From assembly GCA_000697335.1 (NCBI GenBank), contig JNEM01007052.1, positions 1 to 26,860 of the forward strand: DNA of 26,860 nucleotides, given 5' to 3'. The stretch is from Conidiobolus incongruus B7586. Taxonomy: Eukaryota > Entomophthoromycota > Entomophthoromycetes > Entomophthorales > Conidiobolaceae. Below, piece by piece: positions 11,380 to 22,000 of this stretch. The notes below the pieces were generated by a model. That model was given only the letters and a program-made list of their open reading frames with translations, ran no database searches and had not been told where the DNA came from. A program made the position numbers and the translations under genes. The stretch's first letter is position 1. The number at the start of each line of letters is the position of its first letter.

Positions 11380-11700
11380 ATAGCTCTTGAAGTGTCATCG
11401 AGGACACCGACACAGCCATTCTTTAAGCCAAATTGTGAAGCATGGTACCTACTAACTGGGAATCACTTGTAAATGGGGCGTTGCAAAGAGCGATTTGACC
11501 AGTAGCAACAGTGACAATGTGGGGATTCGGCATGCTAAGAGGATGGAATCACAAAATATCAATAGGAACGAGTGTAAAATGAATAATGAAAGATGACACA
11601 AGCGGAACTATAGGCAGCTACTTGAGTATACCAAAAGCATGGTTTTTAGAAGTAGGATAAAGATTGATTTGTGTAAAAATGAGAGGAGAAAGAGTAAGAA
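11380..11700. other. G+C-richer island with a short minus-strand open frame
   Basis: This stretch is less AT-rich than its flanks. On the minus strand a 36-codon frame runs from ATG at 11533 to TAA at 11423. Its product begins MPNPHIVTVATGQIALCN and shows mixed, protein-like composition with C-ending codons similar to the ABCC gene. Just upstream on that strand an in-frame stop is followed by CTTAG directly before the ATG codon, which could be a 3' splice site. I do not recognise the family. It may be the last exon of a small gene, a gene or transposon remnant, or chance. Confidence 0.3.
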
Positions 11701-11886
11701 GGAGAAGTCGTTCCTATAATTAAATAAAATATATAAATATAAGTATGCAACAACTGAGTAATAGTGAAGCGACTTAGACGTGGATTGGTAGAATGCAGAT
11801 AAGGCCCAATTTGGTTAATGAGGGACTTGGTAGGTAATTTGAGTTTGAAAAGATATGATCAGGTAACGATTGTTAAACTTACACAT

Positions 11887-11968
11887 GGACAGATGGCCGA
11901 GTGGTCTAAGGCGCCACGTTAAGGCCGTGGTCTCTTCGGAGGCGAGAGTTCGAACCTCTCTCTGTTCA
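11887..11968 (+). tRNA. tRNA-Leu (anticodon AAG)
   Basis: An 82-nt intronless type II tRNA that delivers leucine to CUU (and, if A34 is modified to inosine, CUC) codons. The acceptor stem GGACAGA (11887-11893) pairs with TCTGTTC (11961-11967), with one G:T pair, followed by discriminator A at 11968. The anticodon stem CCACG/CGTGG (11914-11918 and 11926-11930) encloses the loop TTAAGGC with AAG at 11921-11923. A variable arm CTC-TTCG-GAG (11932-11941) and a T arm GAGAG-TTCGAAC-CTCTC (11944-11960) complete the cloverleaf. A long variable arm is expected for leucine tRNAs. The CCA end is not encoded, as usual for eukaryotes. It lies alone between the ABCC and SLC35C2-like genes. Confidence 0.97.
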
Positions 11969-11975
11969 TCCCAAC

Positions 11976-11981
11976 TTTTTT
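11976..11981 (+). terminator. RNA polymerase III terminator of tRNA-Leu
   Basis: A run of six T residues begins 8 nt after the tRNA 3' end. A T-run on the non-template strand shortly after the mature end is the standard Pol III stop signal. Confidence 0.8.
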
Positions 11982-12347
11982 CAATTCAGTACCTTTATAT
12001 TAATTTTGTTATTCAATCTTTTTAATTGTTTAAATAGCTAATTTATTATATTTATATCTAATCAATTAATTATTCTTCTGTCATAATTTATAATTAAATT
12101 TTTTTATCATTCATATTGATTTAATTAATTATTAATTATATTATTTAAAATTTAATTCTAATAATAATTCAAAAATAATTAGGATAAATATAAAATTAAA
12201 CTGAATATCATTGATTAATTAAAAACATAAAAACTAAATTTTTTTATTAAATATGATATAAAATTAATTTGTAGAATATATCATAGCTATAAAGTTATTA
12301 AATGTTTTGAAATGTAGGAGATGAGTGAAATAAATGATAATAAAAAA
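11982..12347. other. AT-rich spacer between tRNA-Leu and the SLC35C2-like gene
   Basis: About 370 bp of AT-rich DNA without a coding frame. On the minus strand an AATAAA (plus-strand TTTATT at 12243-12248) lies 100 nt beyond the stop codon of the transporter gene and is a plausible poly(A) signal for it. Confidence 0.5.
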
Positions 12348-13822
12348 TCAATGGGTGGGACTCCTTGCTTGCATTGAAATACTCTCTTCTAGGGAATGTC
12401 TCGATTTGGGAGGGACAAAGGGTGCCATATTGATGCCTGGAGCTGTGTTAGGAGCCAAGTGTTCGTACTCTTCAAAGTGCTGATCGTCTTCGATTTGGAG
12501 AGGATCGAATTTGTCATGGCCATGGTGGTGATCAGTGTGACCAGATTTCAATTTGGTGAGATTGTAGAGTGTAATACCGAAAAGTGCAATGATTAGGCCT
12601 GTAATATTCACAATGGTAAACTTGTCGCCAAAAATAGCACCTGATAGGATTAGAGTGAGAACTTCTTTGAAAATACCCGCTACGGATAATGTAATGACGG
12701 AGGTTTTGGAAATGAGAGCAAATTCACTCATAATCATGAAGAATGCGGCAATACCTCCAATTGACATGTAGCCCAAAGTACGTAAACCTAACCAAAAAGT
12801 TCCAAAGAACTCGGGCTTTTGGAACAATTCCCAAGGATGTTCAATGGGTGCTGATAGGATAACAAGTGTGAAAAACATAACAGGAGTTAAAAATACGAGT
12901 GAAGCAACTGGATTCGTCATTCCCAGCGACTCCTTGTGCAATAGAATTTGAGTGAGCGACCAGCGCAAACCGCCAAACATTGTAGCAGTCATCACTAGTA
13001 AGAATCCTACCAAGTCGAATTTGCTTTCGTCTAGCACCATTAATAAAACACCAACACTGATAATTGCTATAATGCCAATCAGACGCCACGTGGGTTTCTC
13101 TAATTTGAATAGGAAGGCAAATAATAAAACAAATGCAAGGGAAGAAGATTTACACATGGCTAATTTAATGAATTAATATCTAATACTAATATAAAATAGA
13201 GTCAATATTACTATAAAATGAGAGACTAATAGTTTTGAAACTGAAATTAGATAAACCAATATCTAAAGATGTAGTAACACCACAGGGTAAGACTCTAGTA
13301 CTAAATATAGTGTTAATAATTATTCAAAGTATATTATTCTAGTAATTACCTGTAATCCTTCATTTTTGGTATTTTAGGCCTTAAACTAGGAACCAAGGTG
13401 ATAGTTGTCAGAGATAGAATGAACTGCATAATCATATGCGTTGAAGTCACCAACAGAGGGTAGTTAAGGTTAAAATGTTCTTTACCAAACATCCACTTAT
13501 TATACAAACTCAGTCCAAATGAGAATACATACCTATCTCTTATAAATACCACTTAATATTATGTATATAATTTATATTACCATGAAGCAATCAATAATCC
13601 CACAATACAAGTATCTCTAGACAGAATGAATTTGGATTTAATAATAGATTTGAGTCTATGTTTCCAACTTGGTTTCTGATAAGTTTGGTGGTGAAAATCG
13701 AATTCGGTATCAGACATTTCGTCTAATAAATCAAACTCTTCTTCCTCTGGATCTTGAATATAATAATTATTATTACTATTATTCATAATTGGTGTACTAC
13801 TATTTATCGTTTTATTATTCAT
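12348..13822 (-). CDS. SLC35C2: SLC35C2/Ymd8-like nucleotide-sugar or triose-phosphate-family transporter
   Basis: Four exons, reading 13822-13581, 13532-13350, 13300-13212 and 13159-12348, give a 441-residue protein. Introns are 48, 49 and 52 nt, each GT...AG, and all joins keep frame (phases 2, 2, 1). The protein belongs to the TPT/drug-metabolite transporter superfamily of about ten-helix Golgi/ER antiporters. Family marks: an acidic N-terminal tail (PEEEEFDLLDE, before residue 40), SLYNKWMFGKE at the end of the first helix, LPCGVTTSLDIGLSN, then YTMCKSSSLAFVLLFAFLFK across the exon 3/4 join, GGLRWSLTQ and SVAGIFKE. These follow human SLC35C2 (linked to GDP-fucose transport and Notch fucosylation) almost motif for motif. 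A His-rich cytosolic tail (HTDHHHGH) follows the last helix. Start: the first ATG of the exon 1 frame. The substrate is not certain; yeast Ymd8 is functionally poorly known. Confidence 0.88.
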
Positions 13823-13898
13823 TATTATTTCTATAATTATTTAAGTATCAATCAAAGTCAAAATTTAATATTAATACTACTTATAATAATATAATTAT

Positions 13899-13942
13899 GA
13901 TATATATATATATATGTATGTATGTATTATTATTATTATTAT
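13899..13942. repeat. Compound microsatellite (TA)n-(TATG)n-(TTA)n
   Basis: An alternating TA run, then three TATG-like units, then about five TTA/ATT units lie in direct succession, 77-120 bp upstream of the SLC35C2-like start codon. Likely length-variable by replication slippage; any effect on the adjacent promoter is inference. Confidence 0.85.
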
Positions 13943-14184
13943 GAAAGTTAATTAAAAAGAATTAAGTGACCGAAAATTCAGCTAAAATTTATTTTTTTTA
14001 ATTATTTTAAAATAATTTTTTGTGGTATTTATAGTTTAAATTAAAAGATTTTTTTTAACATTTCAATAATCTACCAATATATAAATAGATTTTAAATATG
14101 GAATAATTATGTGAATATATTAATATGATATTTTTTTTCACACTGAATTTTTCTATTATTTTAGTATATAAATATTTTAATATT

Positions 14185-14214
14185 AAATAATAATAATAAT
14201 AATAATAATAATAA
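14185..14214. repeat. (AAT)n microsatellite
   Basis: About ten perfect AAT/TAA units in the shared upstream region of the SLC35C2-like and TMEM128-like genes. Simple tandem repeat, no further role visible. Confidence 0.9.
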
Positions 14215-15266
14215 CTTCAATTAAATATACTTGATTATATCAATTTTACTTAAATCAATAGTGTAATTTACCTGATAAAATTCTGATTAAGGTGTTGATT
14301 CTAAAGATCCAATCTAAACAATACACATATTGCGATAATTAATCTTGCAAAAGGAAATTACGGATAATACTTAATTGATTGGAGAATATATGGTATTATT
14401 TATATAAGATTATCCTTTGATCATGTCTAATAATTATGGATTTAGAAACTTCTAATATCTCTTTCATACTTTAATTTATCAGTTGAAATGATATATGAGT
14501 AATCTCATTGAGAAAATTAGGTACCTTTTTGATGGTTTATAATCTATTAATTATAACCTTCATTATGGCATTATTCACGAAAAACATGGGATAAATTAAG
14601 CATATTATTTGTAGAAAATATTTTTTGAAAATATGTAGGATATTTTTAATTCATTTCAATTCATATAAACTAAAAATATCAGCAATACTTTATAATAATC
14701 GCATTTTTGAAACTAAATTTGGTTAAGATTATTAGTTGTTTGAAATTATTTAATTAATAATAAGTGAATATCCTTGACTTGGTTAATTATTGGCAGGTGA
14801 TTTTGTATTATTCACATAAAATTCCCAAATTTATTTTTTTTAGCTGATAAATAACTTTTAATAAAAGTTAAATTATCAACGAATATACTTTAATTATAAT
14901 ACTATTATTTATTCAATATTAGATAATGGTTAAGATTTTTCTAACTTGAAAAATATTTATTTTTTTGTAGAATTTTAGCTAGTTAAAATGAAAACATATG
15001 AAATTGACTGTCATTCAAGCTTGAGATTAGTTAATAATAATATAATATTATCAATTTAAATAATACTGAAATTTTAAAAATATAAATCTAATCTATTTAT
15101 CAAATTAAGATATATTTGGTAGTAATAATAGATAAAATGATTATTAAGAATAAAAAATGATTTAACAATTTTCTTATTCCCATAAATTTTGAATTACTTG
15201 AAAACTAGTCAATTAATATTAAATAAATGAATAATTAAATGATGTATAATAATCAAAACTTTTAAA

Positions 15267-15753
15267 ATGGCATTTCCACGTATTAGATTTAGTTTAAAAA
15301 CTAAAAGAAGAGCAATTAAAGCAATTTGGATAGCTATTGCTTTCTATATATTTAAAACTTATCAAGTTTGGGATGCTTTTATCCATGAGCCTTTGGTTAC
15401 TGAAAGGTACTTAATTCATATTAAGTATGATATTTTTTTACTTAAATTATTTTAGTATTTTTTATATTCCAGCTATATTAACTTCAGTAACTGTTGTAAT
15501 TGTTTATGCTTATGTTTCACTTATTAAAAAGGTCAGTCTAAGATTAAAAGCTGAAAATGCTCACGCAGAGGGTAAATTCGACAATCAAAGTTGGGAAACT
15601 ACTGCAAAGAGGGAAATTCAAATAGCATCAATTTGTAGTATATTATCATTCTTTTTCTGGAACTTTTGTTGCTGGAATATATGGGGTGCTTTAACTCCAA
15701 TTATTTTAATACTATTAACTATTGGTGGTTCATCATTAGTTAGTTTCATTTAA
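15267..15753 (+). CDS. TMEM128: TMEM128-like small membrane protein
   Basis: Two exons, 15267-15406 and 15456-15753, joined across a 49-nt intron (donor GTACTT, acceptor TTTTAG; phase 2), give a 145-residue protein. It has a basic N-terminus (KTKRRAIK) and four predicted membrane helices at about residues 18-34, 48-66, 100-118 and 122-143. The C-terminal pair, with REIQIAS... and the motif WNIWGALTP, matches the pattern YPALIP...WHVWSFFTP of human TMEM128 (165 aa), and the length and helix number agree. The molecular role of TMEM128 is unknown; it is thought to be an endomembrane protein. An alternative acceptor at 15471-15472 would break the frame and is rejected. It is convergent with POB3, with stop codons 242 bp apart. 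Confidence 0.75.
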
Positions 15754-15790
15754 GTTTATTTCAATTAAATAGGTTGTTCATATTTATTCA

Positions 15791-15796
15791 AATAAA
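15791..15796 (+). promoter_or_regulatory. Poly(A) signal AATAAA of the TMEM128-like gene
   Basis: AATAAA lies 38 nt after the stop at 15753, a usual distance for 3' end formation. Similar strings are common in this AT-rich DNA. Confidence 0.45.
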
Positions 15797-15916
15797 ATGT
15801 AAAAATAGCGGCAACAGTATAATAAACATAAAGGCGTGCAAATATTTTATTTCAATGTAAAAGGTTTGAAATTGAAATTGGTTAAATAGTTATGGGTTTA
15901 AGTTTTACATGCATAA

Positions 15917-15922
15917 TTTATT
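15917..15922 (-). promoter_or_regulatory. Poly(A) signal AATAAA of POB3
   Basis: TTTATT on the plus strand reads AATAAA on the minus strand, 74 nt beyond the POB3 stop at 15996. The two convergent genes thus have separate signals in the 242-bp gap. Confidence 0.4.
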
Positions 15923-15995
15923 CAAGTGATAAAATAAAACATACTTCTTATAATATTGTTCAATATAAGTAATTTAGAAGTCTGAATGATAGAAT

Positions 15996-17943
15996 CTATT
16001 TCTTTTGCTTTTTTGCGGGAACTTCATCATCATCATCATCATCTACGTCATCATCATCGGTCATTTCAGACTCGGAAGATGAGCTACCAGCAATGAAATC
16101 TTCGTCCTCGCTTTCGTCTTCTTCTTCGCCTCCGCTAGCAGCTATTTCTTTGGCAACAATATCTGAATCATCTGAGTCTTCACCCAATTCTTTATAGAGA
16201 AGAGACTAAAATTGAAACGAGTTAGAAAAATTAATATAGAAAAGAGAGAATTTGATTACCTCTTCCTGAGCTTCATCAATGAGTTTAATTTTCTTGGTTT
16301 TTAGATAAGTTTCAATGTAGGGGTATTCCTCACTAAAAATAAGTTAATAACTTGGTATTTAAATTATTGTAAAATAATAATTATTACCGATTGACACTAG
16401 CGAATTGGTGATTGACACCAGACTTCAAATTGATCTTCATATCAAAAGTACGAGATCCAGCACTTGAAGAACCACCCACACGAGAAAACATAACAGATGC
16501 AATTTCAGACAAAGGTATAAGGACAACGGGTTTAGGTGCAAAGATAATACATTTTTCCAAGGGATACATAAGACCTTCATTAGCTTTGAAGGAGGCCTTA
16601 AAAGCATAAGCTCCGTGATGACTGCGGTAGGTTCCTGGAAGAGCAATCTTACGCTTGGTGATGGCACGGAAAACGTTGCTGACTACTTCATGCTTGGGAG
16701 CATCATAGTGTTTTTCAAGTTTACCGTTGAAATTCTTTTCATTAAGTTCACTAAATTTCAATAATTAGAAAATTTCAAGAAACAGTATTCAGATAGTGAT
16801 TACTCATCAAAAGTTAAGTCCATCTCGAGTTCTTCATCCTTGTTAAACTGAAGGACCAAGAATGGGTATCTGGTTTGACCTTGACGCAAAGGAGGATCAA
16901 TTTCCAAAATGAACATTACGAGAGTATCATCGGGTTTAGGTAATAAAAATAAGTTCAATACTTGATTATATAAAAGTTTATAATCGTAAGTCTTTCCTCG
17001 AAGTCTTAAGAATGTAGCAAACATATCGATGTCGTAACGACCACGAGGCAAAAGGAGAAGAGTGTCAGGGAACATACAAATAGTCTCACCAGAAGTTGTG
17101 AGATCAGCACGGGATTTGATTGATTGATAAAAGACCTAACGAAGTTGATTAATATAAAAAAAGCAAAATTAATAAATGATATTTACTTCAGCGGGAGTTT
17201 GAGTTGGCTCTTCTTCTTCCTCTTCTTCTTCTTCTTCAGACTGTTCTTCATCAGTGCCTCTGTCGCTCTCATCATCTTTCTTATCTTTGGACTTGGAAGT
17301 GGTAGGGATGTAGAAACGGATCTCAACAAGCTCATCCATATCATTACCTCTAGACTTGGAAGTCTCAGGATCTTCAGGTTGAGAGAATTCAATACTAACT
17401 TCATTCTTTCCAACAAGATTGGTGTTAGCTACTTGGTTGAGGGGAATTTCAAACATAGGTTTTTCTTCAACGTTAAATACAAGATCTGTGCCTATATTCA
17501 TGACAATTCAATATTGAAAATAAATATAGTATTTCATTTTAAATATACCTTCAAATTCAGCTTTACCCCAATTCCAACCCTTTAAGCTCATTTCCTTGTA
17601 TTCAATATTCTGTTTATAAAAGCTTTTTACAATATCTTTGAGGGTTTCATAATCCTAAATAATTTCATAAATAAATATATAAATTTTTTAAAATATTAAT
17701 TACATCTCTCTGGAAATTTAAGAATCTCACAACATTTCCATCCTTAGTTACAATAGAAAGTTCGTATTGTTTTATACAGCGCATCCAATAAAAGCGGACC
17801 ATATCATCGGATTTAATGGTGTGTAATTTGTTGATTTGAGCAGCTTTCCAACCAATACCGCTCACAGCCATTCTGAGCTTACCGATATGATTAGAGACAC
17901 CCAAGTAGATATTATCAAATTGGCTGACTTTAGTTTCTGACAT
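15996..17943 (-). CDS. POB3: FACT complex subunit Pob3 / SSRP1
   Basis: Seven exons read 17943-17704, 17654-17549, 17491-17187, 17135-16804, 16750-16388, 16332-16260 and 16205-15996. The six introns are 49-57 nt and the product has 542 residues (yeast Pob3 is 552). With Spt16 it forms FACT, the histone chaperone that takes apart and rebuilds nucleosomes during transcription and replication. The N-terminal PH-like domain starts MSETKVSQFDNIYLG and includes LKGWNWGKAEF. The middle domain has LLLLPRGRYDIDMFATFLRL, then KTYDYK, DPPLRQGQTRYPFL and GLMYPLEKCIIF, all close to SSRP1. A Glu run at 201-210 forms an acidic loop between them. The C-terminus (residues 474-542) is Asp/Glu/Ser-rich and ends in the basic KKQKK. 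There is no HMG box, as in fungal Pob3, where Nhp6 supplies it. Intron 5 and 6 ends show TTAAC/CTAAC branch-like motifs. Confidence 0.95.
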
Positions 17944-19059
17944 GTTCTATTATATAATAAAACTAGCTATATTAGAATAAGAATTAAATTTTTAACAGGC
18001 TTCAATTATGCTTACTAATAGTAATTTATAAAATTGATCTTATTATTGTTTAATGAATGCAATAGATTATTTAAATTCATGTTATTCATTTTATAATTAT
18101 GGGTTTAATATTTCATTATTTTCGTGTTTTTATGTCTCACTAAATATGATTGACTCATTTGGTTGTATTTTATAATGTTTAATATTTTGATAGTATAATA
18201 TATAAATCAAACGCTTAATGACATGCTCAACGTATAAAATAATGAAATTATTTTTTAATAATATAATAAACAAATATTTTTTGATTATAGAATTAGTGTA
18301 TATTTTATATATTATATCATCAAAGTTTTCAATTTAAAGGACATTATATTTCCTTTTTGATGATTTTAGATAACTATTTTAAATTTTTGAAGTATATTTT
18401 ATTTTTTAAACTATTATAATTTACAAATAGTGATAAAAAAGAATATGAGTTAATTGTAAATTATTAGCATGACTTAAATTCTTTATAACATATAAATTAT
18501 GGAATATAAATTTTAAGGAAAACAAAAAATTATTAAAAATGGAATGAAATATAATTTATCCAAAGCTAAAATTAAAATTGACAATATTCATATTTTTTAA
18601 CTTTATCATTTTTAAATATTATTGAATATTTTTATAAACATTGAGATCACATAAGGCGTTTATTTTTTATTGAATTATAGATTTGATTGATTAATTGATT
18701 AAATAGTATTGATATCCAAATTTAAGAAAACTGCTTTATATTTTGAGTATATGTATCATATAATTATATTTTAGAACTAAATAGTGTATAAATTATAGTA
18801 TATATCAATGTGCAATTTTTATCAAAACACTGATAAATTAAATGCTAATGGATATGAAACTTTGATTAATTAATTAGTATAATCAAATTTTAAAATTGAA
18901 TTACATCACTACTTTCTTCATTTATCATTTTTTCAATAATTCGTCTTGAAAACATATTAATAAAATAATTTTAATTTATTAGTCTAATAATTAGAATATT
19001 ATTCAAATATTGATATAAAATATAGCCTAAATATAAAATCATATTAAATTTATAATTTA
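17944..19059. other. Divergent promoter region between POB3 and INTS4
   Basis: About 1.1 kb of AT-rich DNA between the start codons of POB3 (minus) and the INTS4-like gene (plus). No coding frame, tRNA or clear repeat seen. It must contain both promoters, but individual elements cannot be separated from the AT background. Confidence 0.55.
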
Positions 19060-22000
19060 ATGGAATTGGCAAAACCTTTAAAACGGTATAATTGTATACT
19101 TTGATTTTTAATTATTATTAATCTCTGTTTAGGACTCTTTCCAATGGATCAGACTCTACTATTACCAATCCTTCTCCTTTACCGGTTGTAACACCAAGTC
19201 GAGACGCTCCAGAATCAGAATGGCTAGGATGGTGGTTTGAGGTAATTATTATGATTATAATTGCTTTTTATATTCTTATAACATCAATTTTAATTCAAAT
19301 TAATTTTTATAATTATTTGAAAAATATACATATATATATTCATAACTTTTTTATTGGCCACTAAGGAATGAATATTTAAAATATTTAAAATATTCGCATT
19401 TTTGTCATTTACATGCCTATAAAATGAAAGATTATATTTATTATTGTAAATTCAAAATAATGTCCTTCTATTACCTCTGAAATGAATTTTTACAAAAAAT
19501 CCAAGTTTAGAAATTTTGAATCAATTTTTTATTCTACTTTTTTCATTACCTTAAATATTTAATTGAAGATGAGTAATATAAGTATATTAACAAGTAATAA
19601 TTTTTAGACTAAGTGGAATGAAATTAACCATGTCGATGTCGATACGATAAATGATAATAATATAACTCGTGTTATAGAAGTAAGATGCATTTAAATTCAA
19701 CGTATATTATTTCTAATTCCTGAATTTAGACAATAACTCAACTTAGTCCCTTGTTTCCATTTTTGCCTCATACCTACCCAACTCCGAATTTCACTTTTTT
19801 CTTAACTCACATATTGCCCAAGTTAATGATTCAAAAAATTTATCACAAACAGATTTTCAGCTTAGTCGAGATCTTGTTGCTGAGATTAGATACACCCCGT
19901 TCACCACTAAGTCATTCTAATTATCAGCCACTACTAAATCTTCTGCCAACTTTTAATCATCCACATCCACCATTAAACTATCCTAATTATCTTCTAAGAG
20001 CAATGGAAAGTTTTTTGTTAACAAAATTACACTCAATTTCTAATTCATTCCCTAATTTCCATCCTATCATCACACACTATATTATTCAATATATAAAATC
20101 ACCAACATCCCTGGCTAGGCCACCTCCACATCACCTATTTTTTTCGATTAGTAGTTTACCTGCTTCGAATTTGGAATTGTTAATTAAAAATGCGTTGGAT
20201 TGTGATAATATCCATGTTCAAAAGGTATTATTTTATTATAAACATAAGTTTATATATTAAATATTTTAAAGTTTATTCTAGATTGTCTGATATCTGGGTG
20301 CCTACAGGGAATTTCACTTCCACTTGATCTTTTTCCATATTTACTATTTCTCCTCCATCGAAATACAATCAATCCTCCACCACATCCTAACACATCTTTA
20401 TTAATTAATATACTATTTCTTTTGTACTATTTTGGTACAACCTATCCGATTTTGCTTTCAGAAAGCAGTATAAATTACAAATTATCTGAGTTTCAAATCC
20501 CTCCGTTAGACCAAGCACCACCAACGTTTGGAATTGAAATTTTTAAAAGGATCACATATTATTTACCAAGATGCTGGGATAGTAAAGTACGTCAATTTGG
20601 GTTTTTAATATTGGGTAGTCTTGGAAAGATTGTATTCAATTTTCCTGACGGTGCCTATCATGGGGATCAGCAAATTATTCAAAGTTATAATTATCCACCA
20701 TGGATGAGTTCTCTTCAAAAATCAAACAACAGTCCCTTGACAAATACCTTTCCTTCATATGATTTCTCAAATTTTCAGTCAGAGCATTTAGAATTTTTAA
20801 CTAGTGAGTTAAATCGAGAATTCATTGATCATAGAATCCAAAATCCTAATCAAAAAGAAGAACCAACTAATAAAGATAATATCGATCAAAAAGATGTTAA
20901 CAACCAAGGAATTAAATATGCAACTTCTGGAATTTCCAACCTTGACGAGGAGAATGGAGATTACCAACCGACACAGGGTGATTATGTAATTTCTGATACC
21001 AAATATAAAGTTCTTTCCTCCAAAGTAACAGGTGGATTAAGTTTTGGTATCGAGGATTTAGATCCCCAAGCCCGCATTGGTAGTCTATCAAGTTTGAGCA
21101 TTTTATCTATTCATAATCCCACAATGGTCCCTAAAGCAGTTAGTTTTGCCCTTGAGCGATTACTAGATCCTATCGATACTGTGAGAACCGCAGCATTAGA
21201 TTGTTTGATTGAGATTGCATCCGAGGGTGTCATCAAAGATCATATGTTTTCTCGAGAACAATTAGTTGAATTACTTCGCCCACTTGGAGCTCCTAATCAA
21301 GCACTTCGACAAAAAATTTACCAATTATTGAGTCTTATACCTTTTAGTAGTTACGAATCCCTTATACAGTTCTTAGGATTGTTTCAACGTCAACTCAAAC
21401 CATCCAATTACCAAGAAGATCATGATCTAATTGTGAACTGTTTTGAAGGAATTGGCTCTCACCTCAATTCTATGATCAGTATTCAATCGATTTTTGACAA
21501 GTCTTTAATTCCAAGTAAAGAGGGGCTCAACTTTCCTATTGATTGGGAGTTTGGCATTTATTCCCTTTGTCTAAAATATTTAATCAAATTGGACAATCAA
21601 TTCAGCATTAATGAATGGAATTCATTAAGTGACTATCATCAGAGAGGTATCAAATATGTATTTAATTATAGTTCTCACTCGATTAATTCAGTTCATGAAT
21701 CAGATTCATATGAATCTAAGCACAAATACGAAAGCAAATTAATCGAATTTATAGCATCTTATTTAGAGGGCAACCTTCAAGACCATGAAAGTTTCGATAT
21801 TCTATCAAACTATATCTCTCGATTCTATGATGAAAAGTCAGATTGTTTAAGGTGTTTTTATCTCGTTGTAGACTTTATAAAACTCCAACATTCTTTGGCT
21901 CATAAAGTTAAACCGGATATCTTTATAAATGGAAATGAAGACTTATCTAAATCCATCATTCAAATCGGAAACGAGTTAGAAATCTCGTTGATGGGTCCAA

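Larger units (their letters stand above)
13823..15266. other. AT-rich intergenic region between divergent SLC35C2-like and TMEM128-like genes
   Basis: Shared upstream region of two divergently transcribed genes, about 1.4 kb. It contains two microsatellites (described separately) and otherwise AT-rich DNA without coding frames. Promoter elements for either gene cannot be singled out from the AT background. Confidence 0.55.

Noticed and set aside
15471-15472. Alternative acceptor (CCAG) in the TMEM128-like intron
   Set aside because: It shifts the frame, whereas the acceptor at 15454-15455 keeps the homologous reading frame.
16016-16060. ATC/TCA-rich trinucleotide run as a possible repeat array
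   Set aside because: It is the antisense of the Asp-rich coding tail of POB3.
15996-16205. HMG box at the C-terminus of the FACT subunit
   Set aside because: The last exon codes only for an acidic tail and a short basic end; no HMG sequence lies downstream, as in fungal Pob3.
17124-17585. 153-codon plus-strand frame opposite POB3
   Set aside because: It arises from the antisense of the Glu-rich exon and adjacent introns; the Phe-rich start reflects the GAA/GAG run on the other strand.
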